Origin: Liolophura sinensis | Lineage: Eukaryota > Mollusca > Polyplacophora > Chitonida > Chitonidae | NCBI RefSeq assembly: GCF_032854445.1 | Contig: NC_088295.1 | Span: 79,266,028 to 79,330,027 of the forward strand | Length of the DNA: 64,000 nucleotides | Reading direction: 5' to 3' | In this document: positions 38,107 to 49,185 of the stretch, piece after piece | Numbering within the stretch: position 1 is the first letter of the stretch | Layout: each line of letters starts with the position of its first letter | Notes under the pieces: generated by a model | Told to the model about the DNA's origin: nothing | The model's database searches: none | What the model saw: only the letters and a program-made list of their open reading frames with translations | Made by a program: the position numbers and the translations under genes

Positions 38107-41100
38107 TCTTTGTTTCAAGACGGAAATCCGGCCAGATTTGGTCTAGTTCGACAGCTCAATTGATACCGGTTTGTTACCGATAGATAAGGTGATAAAGAGC
38201 TTTATCAATCAATGCCACAGTCGGGTACTGATTGGGCTTTCTGTCTCGGAACATCCACTGGTTAAGAAGTGGAATTGATCTGTACATGTGCCTTATGTCG
38301 AGACATATTACTCTATCACAGTCATGATTTATACAATATACATGTACTATGGTCTTTTCCGAGGGCGCGGGTCTATGAAGCCATGTTACTATATTATATG
38401 CTTTATCTGCTTTTCTTACTTTTGAATCATTTAAAGAGCCTTCCTTGAACAAATATTGATATAGTGGGATTTTTTAAAATTCATATTCATTCTGTAATTC
38501 AACTACATGGTTTATATGCTTCGGGTGGTTTGATGCTTACACTATAAAAAAGCACGGCACGCAGACAACGGATTATTTCCTAGTTTAGAAAACAATTTTC
38601 TTTGTGAGACAAAATCTTTCCAGATTTTGGGATAATTTTTTTCCAAGATATAACCTTATATAGTCCGAATTACACATATCTGTAGTTAAACCACGATATG
38701 TATCTGTTCGAGTGTTGAGAAGTTAATAACTAAAACAACACTGTATCAGTTGTGATTTTCTTCTACCATGACATATTTGTTTGGTGTATTGAGGTTTTTT
38801 CAAAACCTAAGGCTGTTATGGGGTAGCCACCACCAGACATCGTATAGTGATATGGCAGAAAAAATGTCGTGGTATGCAGGAAGAATGTTTCCTCAACAAT
38901 AAAGAAACGAAGACATCGCTATATGGTGTATGTCCAGAAACAACAACGCCTAAGTGAATCAGTTACTGGCGGAAGGTCTGCATGTTATCTATGAGGACAA
39001 ATTCCGGCCAGACTGATAAAGCGAGGTCTTCTGTCAGGATGTCCGATGGCTGATGCTACAGTCCACAACCCGCAAATATCGCTAATTTGTGACAGGAAAG
39101 TAATCCACGACAAGAATATATGCGGACACTCTCTCGTGACTGAAATATTGTTAGTTGTAAATCATTTTTAATAGCTAACGGTCTGTCAAAGGCACATTGT
39201 CTTTTGATCGGACACATCGGCAAACTCTTCTAAAAGAGTGACGTGATTATAGGAGAAAAATTATGTCTTATGATTATAGAGGGAAAATTATCAGTGAATC
39301 AATTTATTTTGATAAATGTCCACGCTAACATCATTTTATAACATTTTACGCATCATTTATGGAAAGCACACAGTTTAATTGTGACCCTAACCCTGAATGA
39401 TCGTAGATCGCGTTCCGACGAACCTATTAACATCGTTTTGAAATAACAGAAAAGTTCATCCGATCTACTCCTAAATTCCCCAAAGACGAATAAAGCCTTT
39501 GGATATTTTCTACATTATAAAATTTAGGATGTAAATAGTTAGAATAAAGGAAGATTTTTGTGATATTGACAGGTAGTGTGTGGAACGCTTATGGCGGTGG
39601 GTGATGAAGTGAATTAAGGAGAGGAATCTGACGACAGTGATGTAGTAGGTGCGGCAACGAACTGTCTTTTTGTGGTTTAGAAAGGTATATTAAGAATCCC
39701 AAGAGTACATTAAAATTCACCACCTTGAAAAAACACTCCGAGAAATTTATCATTTGAAGGATGATATAAGTGGTTGTGGCATACGGTGACAAGTATTTAA
39801 TGCCTCATCTCTCAATGCACAATTTACTTGCAAGTATACACCTAGAGTTTAAATTCCAGCCCACAGGCATCGTACAATATGGGCTAATGGGTGAACAGTT
39901 CAACGGCAACCTGAGAGCTAAGTAATACTAAAGTCTTTGAGGCACTGGCAACGTTTAAAATGTTATTTTTACTCTCTGGTCTACTGATTACGTAATTTCC
40001 CAAACTATGAATGGAATACAGTCGTAGACCCAGCAGTGAACCTGGACTTTAAAAGTATGCTTTTCGTACATAGAATCTAAACAATGTAAACCAAATGATG
40101 CACATTTCTTTTCCAAAGACTGTGAGTTGACGGTGGTATAACAAAACACACGCCGCAGGCAATGGATGTCCTATTACAGGCTGATTAAAATAATGAAAGA
40201 CACCTGGATTCAGTGGGTTTCCGTAATAGATCACAGTTTCATTTGTCAAGAGATACATTGCTTACAAAATGCCGGTCTTGAGTGTTGGCACAATGCTAGC
40301 ATTAATTGGCAGGTGGTTTTGTCGTGTGATGTGGGCTGATGTGAGATACGCGGAGCGCTAGTAAAAGCTTGTCAGCAAGAACGCCACAATGTTTTAATAT
40401 GCTCAAGTTTAGTATCTTTCTCATTTGATGTTTTCTGAGATAAACTGATGGTTAATTGTCCTTTGACAATCCATGTGAAGGTATACAGCTTCGTGTGTTT
40501 CTCTATAAAACCCATCAGCACTCACAGTGCGAGTTCAGTAACAACGTCTGACTCGAGTAATTGGCAATATAACTCTTTCGGTTCATCGGTATTGAAACAA
40601 TACGATCCCGAACCCACAAAAGCCCCTCTTACGTCCGTACGCTCATTAAAACATTGGCCAAGTACACAGTGGGTAGAAAGTGGTCTCTAACGTGCTACAG
40701 AAGATACATCATCCATAGTATTCCCCACAGGGATTTACGCCTGTCCATGAGAACAAAATATACTTAATGTGACGGGTTTGTGTGGGTTATTAACGATATC
40801 GGAACCCAGAAAATAGAAGGTCTAATACTGGAACAGATCAGGAAAAAAAAGTGTGTAAGCCCTGCGAGAAGACAAACATTTTCCCGTATCTTAACCTCAG
40901 GAATGTTCATCCTTCGCCAATTGACGTCAGGCAATGTTGTATACGTGTGCTGTGCGACATAAAGGAGTCGTATCACCAGAACGCCACAAGCGCTGTCAAA
41001 CAACAGGTAATATATCCAACCTAATGCTTTGATCCGTTGTATCGACCATAGAGACACTTTTGATGTTGGGATAAAGCCATGAACACTCATAATGGGGCAG

Positions 41101-42469
41101 ACGGAAGTGGGGGGGGGGGGGGCAGTTCGGTGGACCACAGCCATTTGTATACACAGACCATTGGAAACTGATGGACTCCAGGTTCATAGGCAACTGGCAG
41201 CAAATGAAGAATATCTTCACCATCCAGAAATGGACATGTGCAATAATATAATTTTGTCTTAACAGTAGGAAAAATCTAACACAGACAGGGAGAAAGCCCC
41301 CATCCATGGCACAAAATTATCATATATACGCATTAAAGTAAGAGTTATGAACACTTTTTAAAACGTCAATCGGCTTGTAAATCCCAATAATGCAACGATC
41401 GACCTTGAAATATAACATAATTATCTTAATATTTAAACGATTGACTGAAGGAGCAGAAATTATTGTGCTTAATCACGTATGTATGAGTACTTCATTTATA
41501 CGACGACATCAGGTATAGATGTGGATGACTCCGGAGATACTGGAGTATTTAACCGTCGACCAATGACCTCTTACGCAAGTCACACAAGTCTTACACAAGT
41601 GTTAAAATTATTAAAATGAATAGTCTGAATTACATGATACAAATTCCATATCTTAGACAAGGTGAGGCGCATTAAGACAGGCCGTGTAAAAGTTCATAAA
41701 TAGCCTCAAGCTATAGGTTTTAGGAGACGACAAGCTCCCAAGAGTCCCGGCGAAGACGTGACATATAAATTACAATGGTAATATTTTTCTGGCATTTTAC
41801 CGGAATAAATGTTTACTTGCCAAACCAAACACGATGTAAAAAGGATTGAAAGCAATATTATTATGATGGATGGGTCGGATAAAGTAATTCCATTGGTAGG
41901 CTTCTCATTTAGATGGAGACGTCAGTAATTTGATCAGAGGGATCTTGGTGTGGACGAAAACGTATTTGGGCGAAATGAAAAATGCATTTCTTTTAGGTCT
42001 TGAGTGAAATGAATAAATATTATGGAGAAGAAAGTTGTCTCATGAGTGATCAGTACAACGAGGACTAGAGTTATTGATGGCCATTTCACGTAGCTAGGAT
42101 ATGCCGTAACTGTCATTGTAACAAGGATGATTTCACCGCCAATGTATTCATATCTCCAATGCTGCTTAAAGAGCTGTCATAGGGCTAAACGGATATGGTA
42201 TACATACGCGTTTGTTTTCAGGTTTCTAGTCACTACATCTTCTAAGACACTGGTTAGAGAACTCTCAGATCAAATAATTACATTCCCATGAAAGCAAATT
42301 TCAACAGATTTGGTAAAATGCTATTAATTAACCTTCAATTTCAGTAAAAATGCCTACGAACCGAAATCTATTTTATAACAGGCATTCAGTTCCACGTCGT
42401 CTCATACTGTAGGCCTTAAAATCGTGTCAGTAAATTGGTATGACGCTAGGTACCACGTCTGGTGCATCT
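38107..42469. other. Non-coding stretch, no gene called
   Basis: The 126-codon minus-strand frame at 40764-41144 owes its Pro run to a G homopolymer at 41109-41122 and has no recognisable domain. A possible very diverged SINE scrap (CTTCATTTATACGACGAC) occurs at about 41490. Otherwise nothing was seen. Confidence 0.4.
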
Positions 42470-42820
42470 TCGAATCTTGACTAAATCTCGCGTCCTCGAC
42501 TGAATGTCGTCCGAATCTCGCGTTGTCGCCTAAATCTCGCACTGTCGACCAAATCTCGCCTTCCGGTAAATTCTCTCTGATGCATTGTGGGAGGTAATGT
42601 CATGGCCGTTATCCCGATCTCTGTTTACCCTTGGTATGTTAATTAGTCCTATGTCATGTCACTTCTCTTCAGTGAGTGATTAGGACACCGGCACCGCATC
42701 CTTCGCAACAGCCATGTCATTACCCATCACAATGCATTAGAGAGAGTTAATTACCGGAAGGCGAGATTTCTTCGACAGTGCGAGATTCAGGCGACAACGC
42801 GAGATTTAGTCGAGATTCGA
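42470..42820. mobile_element. Foldback (long inverted repeat) element
   Basis: The left arm 42470-42605 and right arm 42711-42820 are imperfect reverse complements around a loop of about 105 bp. Matching pairs include ACTAAATCTCGCG with CGCGAGATTTAGT, TCGCACTGTCGA with TCGACAGTGCGA, TCTCGCCTTCCGG with CCGGAAGGCGAGA, and TGATGCATTGTGGG with an ATCACAATGCATTA counterpart. The left arm has about 30 bp extra. The arms are themselves made of repeated AATCTCG/TGTCG words. There is no coding capacity. It fits a foldback or MITE-type transposon. Confidence 0.75.
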
Positions 42821-42895
42821 GCGCCATTCAAACGACAAAACAAGATTTAATACTGAATTTCACGTAATTCGGACGCCAGAGCGAGACTCTGTTAA

Positions 42896-43340
42896 AATAT
42901 CACGTTCTCGACTGAATGTCGTCTGAATTTCGCTGGAATGTCGCGGTGTCTTCTGTATCTCGTCGAAATATGGCGCTGTCGACAAAATGTCGCCCTTTCT
43001 GATAAATTAAGTTTGACCACAATGTTACTCAATTTACAGAGACTGGAACATTCAGACGATATTAAGAAAACAGGCGACATTCTGACGAGATTAAATCGAG
43101 ACTCACTGCACATCGCGAGATTAGGTCGAGATTTGGTCGAGATTAGGTCGAGAATTGAACGAGGACGCGAGAATTGAACACGGATGCAAGATTCAGTCGA
43201 CAACACGAGAATCAGACTAGGGAGCGAGATTTTCACGACATTCTTGACTGAATATGTTGGAGTTTCGTTACAATCTCGTCAGAATGTCGCGTTGGGGCAC
43301 TAATCTCGACTGAATCTCGACTAAATCTCGCAGTGTCGTT
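42896..43340. repeat. Mosaic of short TCTCG/CGAGA motifs on both strands
   Basis: The segment is built from recurring words such as TCTCGACTGAA, GGTCGAGATT, AATGTCGC and GCGAGATT in both orientations. It directly follows and resembles the arms of the foldback element. It looks like one or more rearranged relatives of that element. Open frames on both strands (79 and 114 codons) follow from the stop-poor motif and are not genes. Confidence 0.65.
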
Positions 43341-44554
43341 CAGATGTTGCTGTTAATGGTTTGGGGTAAAACCAGGAGAGACAGCATGGCCGCATCCGGC
43401 TTCCATATGTTGTAGACGTCATCGTATCATGCCCCTAAAATAGACGCGCCTCCTTTTACATTTCTAATTACACTACAGTTAACATATGTAACGAGGTCAT
43501 TAGTATCTTAAGTCTAATTGCTTCTCTGACGTCAGTGGCCTCTTTGATTGAAGTTCTCAGCTTAGGTGTGTCCATTTAACCCACATGTCCACGAGCATGA
43601 CTCTAATATTCCAATAAAAACTCTTTGGAATATTAGGCTCGATGTTTTCATGGAGTGCTTTCCACGCAGCACGTTTTGTCATGCCTCGTCATGTTGTACA
43701 AGGCTCTACTCATTTAGTCCACCAGTAGTGCTTATACTAATGGCTTTTCCCCAGAAATGTGTTCTACTTCAAACGATTACAACGCTGATGCCGATGCAAA
43801 AAATGACAGCAACAATTGGAGAGAGACATCATTAAGAGTGAAGCCTGGACGAAAGGGTATTGAGAATAATTCTGATATTTACGTAAGCGTGGTCCCAGCC
43901 TATCACGGAGATAACTTCTACATTTTGCACCGAAAATAAATAAGTTTCAAAATTATTTTCAACGCGAAATCGACTAATAACGGCATTGGATTGCATACCT
44001 AAGGCTCTCATGTGTATGCTGTGTGTCAACAATTATGGTCCTACTTGCGCTAGACTTCAAACCAATATCTGTACCTATCAAAGCCCTGTAACGAGAAGAC
44101 ACAGGTGGTATGGGAGGAAATTACAGCTTATTTCCTAGATAACATACGTCTCAATCTATAGACTGGATATCATTTTCAAAGCTTAAAATATGAATAATGG
44201 TCTGATTTTCAGGATTAGTTGTTTGTCCAGACAGAGATGATTCGAAAAAAACCCTGATGTATTCCATAACGGGGTAGAAATTTCATAAATTGACCCATGA
44301 AGGCTGCAAAAATTTTAAAGCATTGGTCAGAAAAACCTTGCGTACGACCCAACTCAAGCGGTTCGTCAGTAAATCAAAAATCACGTACACAACCACCACA
44401 GGAAATGGTTTTGACGATTTTGACGTCGTTCAACAGCCCGTTGTGTTTGTGACAACAGTGTAATGGCTGTACCTAAGTGCGCTAAAAAGAGGCCGGACTT
44501 CACCGGTTTACATATGAGAATTAGTTACCCTGCTTTTACTCTTTTACTGTAATT

Positions 44555-44670
44555 TATTTATTTATTTATTTTTGGTTGAAATTTTACGTCGTACTTAAGA
44601 ATATTTTACTTCTTCGACCGGACACAGCCTCGACGATTTGCACGTTGTTCGCTAACCTTCCTACAGTAGC
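44555..44670 (-). mobile_element. SINE remnant inside tandem unit 1
   Basis: The plus strand shows (ATTT)n, TTGGTTGAAATTTTACGTCG and TACTTAAGAATATTTTACTT, then GTTCGCTAACCTTCC. It sits at the same place in the unit as the SINEs at 55048-55279 and 60282-60404. Its tRNA-like head is replaced by AGTAGCAGCAGTAGCAACAG-type repeats. Confidence 0.75.
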
Positions 44671-45958
44671 AGCAGTAGCAACAGTACCAACAGTACCAAC
44701 AGTGTGTGATTTTTTGATAGCAGTAATCAGTCCGTTGTGTGTATGACAGCAAAGCACTGTTTCTATAACAGTGACAACAACGAGCAATGTATGGTCATAG
44801 TGTGGGATTTGCGATGTTAACAAGAAGACCGTCCTTGTCCATTTACGTTCTCCGTGTGCGGACTATCATTTAAACCTCCATCTCCATTTAGATCAGAGAC
44901 CTACTTCACAACCAGCCATTCCTGGAAAGGATGGAGGTGCTCAATTACGTCTCGTCTTTATAGTAAAGGTAAAGGTTAAACTTTGAGGTTAGGGGAGAAT
45001 CAGACGTGACCGGTTTTTTCTTGTAGTACGATTCCAAGTTGAATAATCGACTTGTCATCAAATTACCATTAGACTATCTGATCAATATTTGCCTGTATCT
45101 CACGGCCACATAGATAGGACAGAGATCGCTGAAAACAGATGGACTAAGTGATCTGCAGAGTTAAGGGTGGACGTCATTGCAAGCCGAGGTCACCCGGGAT
45201 AGACCAGAGCTGGTGTCGCTAAGAATTCCGCTGTATATCTACTTGAGACCACCCATGAAATGGTTCTTACTTCAATACAGTGGGTATTAATGAATATAGC
45301 TCTTGTCCAGTCGCAACATGGGAAGAGTTTTTCATGGAATAATCTTTTTCATTTCAGAACACTTTTCTTACTCAGTCACTGATTAATTGGACGGCACTTA
45401 TTTAACCTGCACTGAATATGCATCGCTAGCCTCTCTCCCTGTCAAACAGGATCGAAGTTTTACAACTGCTTCCTTTAAACCCGTGATGTTTAACACAAAT
45501 TTAATGTGTTTATTGTAATCAACATTTCCGTCAGGCATTACTCCTATACAAAAAACAGCTCAAGCTTGTTTGAAGTGTTATTATTTCAACCATGTGTTCT
45601 GTGTCCAACAATAGAATCATCCTGGTGAAGTGCCCCAGAGCTCCAAAACTACGGAACCAAGGCTTAACTATTGTTTGTGTCTAACTAAGGACCTCCTACT
45701 TTCTGCCATATAACGGTACAGTGGATCAGCATATAATACTAGCTGCTTACACGACCATTTCGTTTCTATCCAGTGTCACCTCTGTCTAACCCGTCGGTGA
45801 CCTGTCGCACGCAATCCGCTTCATCAATAATGATCTGTGTTAGAACTGATCCCATGGTGCGCGGAATTACGTATAGCAAGAGCAAATGCTTGACACGACT
45901 ATTTCATAGCTGCAACACAAGTCTTGTTCTCAGGGCTTTGTAAAGCCGAATCTGAAGT

Positions 45959-45966
45959 TATAAAAG
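45959..45966 (+). promoter_or_regulatory. TATA-like TATAAAAG, conserved in units 1 and 2
   Basis: TATAAAAGCTTGTGTGGCCT is identical in unit 1 (45959) and unit 2 (57017), but the TATA part is absent in unit 3 (about 61695). It precedes the EGF-like piece by only about 45 bp. In unit 2 a good AG acceptor lies in between, so the site may simply be intronic. Function uncertain. Confidence 0.25.
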
Positions 45967-46005
45967 CTTGTGTGGCCTAAAGTTTGATTTCCCTCGTGTG
46001 TTTGG

Positions 46006-46153
46006 CAACGACTACATGTTGTGCGGAAATGCATTTTATATTCCGCCAGTCCCGGGATCGATCAGTTCGGACAGCTTGTCTGTCATTGTAACGCAGTCTC
46101 CGTTAAAGTCTGCAGGCTCCAGCCAATCAGTGTGTGCTCTCAAACAGATGCTG
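46006..46153 (+). pseudogene. EGF-like exon piece, tandem unit 1
   Basis: In the frame starting CAA at 46006 the piece is open and cysteine-containing: RKC, then QFGQLVCHCNAVSVKVC, then SVCSQTDAG. It is followed by a possible donor G|GTAAAA at 46154 or by further reading into a PFHGAYT phrase. The C-x-C spacing, the aromatic/Gly before it and the later FHG phrase resemble EGF-like repeats of multi-EGF (MEGF/scavenger-type) surface proteins, which are numerous in molluscs (inference from family knowledge). The same frame is recognisable in units 2 and 3. In unit 2 a clean acceptor (CGTGTGTCTTAG) precedes it; in unit 1 this AG has become GG, so the exon may be dead here. It could be a coincidence of DNA conservation. 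Confidence 0.4.
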
Positions 46154-46489
46154 GTAAAAACCAGTCTGATTTCTCCCGTCCATTCCATGGCGCCTACACC
46201 TTTAGGGCATGCACCTACTGTCCCTTGATGGCACGACAGAGCGCTGTAATGGTGAGATTTTCTTAACATTGTCAGATGGGTTCCGGGCAGCCAATCATAT
46301 TTATATCAAATTCGGACGGAATTTCATCAAGATTATTACGAACTTCATAACTCCTCTGCTGTTGAGAGTGACGGGCTTTTGGGAGTTTGGAGTATCCGTC
46401 TACAAGGAGTGCATTAGACGGAGACATCTGGCCTGGTTGGTGTTCTATCAGCTCTCACGTAAATAGGGTAACGCTGTAACTAGACAAAA

Positions 46490-46560
46490 TGCTTGTATAT
46501 TTCGTTTTTCTTTTTTCGTGTGTTTCGCAATCATCATGAACCGTAGGAGGAAGAGGTCTG
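46490..46560 (+). pseudogene. Transmembrane-segment exon piece, unit 1
   Basis: The frame reads FRFSFFVCFAIIMNRRRKRS, a hydrophobic run followed by basic residues, as expected for a single-pass membrane protein with a cytoplasmic stop-transfer. The equivalents in other copies read FVCLVIIVYHRKK (unit 2), FVCFTVIVYHRRKNP (partial copy at 58.5 kb) and FVFFVII (unit 3). Relative to unit 2, unit 1 has a one-base shift in a T-run just upstream. The donor position reads GTAGGC instead of GTAAG. I interpret this as the membrane exon of a broken gene whose tail exon is at 46938. Confidence 0.45.
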
Positions 46561-46630
46561 TAGGCAAGGATATAACTTCGAGTGAAAGTGGGATCACATT
46601 TTTCTGATATTCACGTATCAGAAAAAAACT

Positions 46631-46700
46631 GTTAAATTAGTTGGTAGAGCCGTGGGGCTAGACACTGTAAGTCTTAAGTTCAAGTCTCACTCAAGTCACG
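46631..46700 (+). repeat. tRNA-like (SINE head) relic between the TM and tail exons
   Basis: TTAGTTGGTAGAGCCGTGGG followed by TTAAGTTCAAGTCTCAC recalls pol III A and B boxes. Counterparts lie in unit 2 (about 57650-57715), the partial copy (about 58660-58720) and unit 3 (about 62380-62440). There is no complete cloverleaf or acceptor stem, so I read it as a tRNA-derived SINE relic carried by all copies, not a tRNA gene. Confidence 0.4.
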
Positions 46701-46937
46701 GTTTCACTTCTCTCCAGGTAGTTAATTTGTGGTATGGTAAATTCGGTATATTTTGAAACCCATTTATTTCTGGAATAAGAAAACAAAAAAATATAGCTGC
46801 ACTTTTGATACTGGACAAATCAAGACTAATCATTTAGGTTAGCCTGTTCAGCTGGATTCCATAATATTATACAAATAACGTATTTTGATATACAGACCTA
46901 ATCCTTTCAGCTAGTGTTTGTTTACCCTTTGACTCAG

Positions 46938-47031
46938 TTTCGAAGATATGGATCAGCAAGCAAAGCCAACAGCCATCAAAACACCCGGGTCTCAACACGA
47001 CACAGAGCTGAACTCAACTGAGTCACACTGA
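46938..47031 (+). pseudogene. Cytoplasmic-tail exon piece with stop, unit 1
   Basis: A pyrimidine-rich tract ending in GACTCAG (AG at 46936-46937) is followed by an open frame from 46939: FEDMDQQAKPTAIKTPGSQ, then HDTELNSTESH and a TGA at 47029-47031. The partial copy at 58921 reads FEDMKESPKRPAIKSPG with LNSTD at the matching place, in the same frame without gaps. This is better than expected if only DNA had been copied. There the acceptor AG has become AT and the stop is lost. It lies about 380 bp after the TM piece, fitting TM exon, intron, tail exon. The exon is intact by eye in unit 1, but whether unit 1 is expressed is unknown. Confidence 0.45.
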
Positions 47032-47734
47032 TCAAGAAGGTTAGGACGCATTACCTATTTACGCTCTCGACTTCCTTTGGGTCATTATGGGAGGGGTAGT
47101 GCGATTAGAAATCCCTAATCGGGCCTTAATGTCTCCACACGTCTGTACCCGACCCTCCCTAATGTGTCTTCTTCACTAGTCAAGTGGAAGTCTGCCAAGA
47201 TAACCGCAAATCAAAGTCATCACAAAGAATGACAGTTCCACTTGATGATTTTGTTTTGTGTGACATCCCTGGTCATAAAGAAACGTGCTCCTGTGTAGAT
47301 TGTTTGATCACTGTGTTTTTAGTCACGTGTGGCTGTTGGTGTGCAAACGTGTATTATTATTATTATTATTTTGATTAACTGTTGGTTAACAGTTGGTTGT
47401 AGCTGTTTGATGTAGAAATATTATTTCTGTCACAACGCCCTAATTTAACCCTTTAGCTTTTAGTCATCGCTTTTTGACATTTTAGACACCAAAGCAGAGT
47501 GAACTACGTAAGTTTGTGTACTTTATGTAGCTTGATGACAGGATATTAAGCAATACACGACGCGTCTGGAATCCCACAGAAAATGGCAATATTACATTAT
47601 TACCAATTTATCCATTTTCAGCGGGAACCTGGAAACTTGTGCAATGTTTCCACTTCATGTCTGTCAAACCTAATGGGTAGGGCTTTAACTCGGGTTAGAC
47701 ACCGCGGTGAAACAGAGCAAAATGGTTGGGGGCC

Positions 47735-47740
47735 AATAAA
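47735..47740 (+). promoter_or_regulatory. Conserved AATAAA downstream of the tail exon, unit 1
   Basis: GGCCAATAAA is kept in unit 3 (63374-63379). It lies about 700 bp after the tail-exon stop, a plausible poly(A) signal for the duplicated gene. Confidence 0.35.
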
Positions 47741-49071
47741 CCTGGTAAAGCCAAAGGCATAAAAGAGTCGCGGAGCATGCAATGTAATGCCTAGTCAGTT
47801 AGACGAGCTGTTTATCAGCCCATTGGAACCCGTTTTTCTTCTTTACCATGATTAACCGTTCAAGCTAAAGATTTTTTGCAATCTTTATGACTATAAATAA
47901 CCTAACAGGTACCGTACAAGGTCATCACGAAAATTAAACACTAGTCAAGTTTTAGCAATGCAATTTGTTACTACCATGTCATATTCAGATGAATACCACC
48001 TTACATGTATGATAAGGGTTTTGTGGAAAATTGGTTTTTTTGAGAACATATGTCGCGTCTATCACAAGAGAGTCATTATTTTATACCACAAAAATGTCGT
48101 CTTTTCAGTCCGTCTTATCTTCAGACTGATTATTTGCATATAACTACTCATTTTTTTCTGTCCAAAACTCTGTTGTGGAATCAGATTATCCCTCGAGTGT
48201 TTTTCACATCATGTTTTAGTACCAGCTGACAGTATAATGGAACTGGGTGGAGTGTCGTGTCAGGTGTCTTTGCCTCATACGTACAATTGGCCTTCTATAC
48301 CACAAGACATCTTCGTGTTATATGACCTCAATAGTTCTCAAAGCACCGAACAAGGAATCGTGCAAATGGTACGGGCCTCAGGAAATATCTACAAAGACAC
48401 ATATTTTATTTCTTTCTTTTGAATGTATACGTCGTAACCAACATTCGTATACTAGCCACCAAAGAAAATGGACGTTCAAGGTCAATAATCGGAAGGCCAA
48501 TTCCCAAGACGACGTTTAAGACCAACTATAACATAGCTAAGAAAGGATGTTAAGTATATAAGATTATGGCTGGCAGATTCCATTCTATAGTTGTGTTTGT
48601 TACATATATCCGTCCCGCTATAGGGTAAAAATCGTCAGAATTATAACGCATCACATTTCAAGCTTACGTAACAAATTCTGGCATTTCATTGACTAGAGTT
48701 TTATATTGATTCATCCTTATTTTTCACGTTTTTTTATGATTTTTTTTCCGGAGTAGTCACCACACTTCTGTATATATGAGTCATGTTATTGAGAAAGGAA
48801 AACATTCAGCCCATGACATACCACTATTAACGGAAGAACAAGCCCAAAGGGGAGGTCTCGAAATATGTTTGACACAAATAACAGCGAACAGAAAAGAGGA
48901 AAGTCCTATAAATGCTGTTTCTATAATGACAAGATTCTGTGTCGGTTATGTATGAATTTCGCTCAATGATAAATTGCACGTATACACTAAAACCACGTGT
49001 TCGTGTGAGTTATGACCATGTCAATGGATGTAGGGCAATAGATGAAGAACATTGCACCACCTTGCCTGATG

Positions 49072-49185
49072 CAATGTGCTCAGTAGATTGCAATGTGCTC
49101 TGTAAAATGCAATGTACTCAATGTAATATAATGTGCACAGTGGAAGGCAATGTGGTCTGTGGAATACAATGTGCTCATTGAAACG
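49072..49185. repeat. 19-bp tandem repeat, about 6 units
   Basis: GCAATGTGCTCAGTAGATT-like units begin at 49072, 49091, 49110, 49129, 49148 and 49167, exactly 19 bp apart. The Cys-rich frame through it is an artefact. Confidence 0.8.

Noticed and set aside
40764-41144. 126-codon minus-strand frame with a Pro run
   Set aside because: The Pro run comes from a G homopolymer and the rest has no recognisable domain.
42892-43236. Overlapping open frames on both strands (79 and 114 codons)
   Set aside because: They follow from the stop-poor TCTCG/CGAGA motif repeat, not from coding selection.
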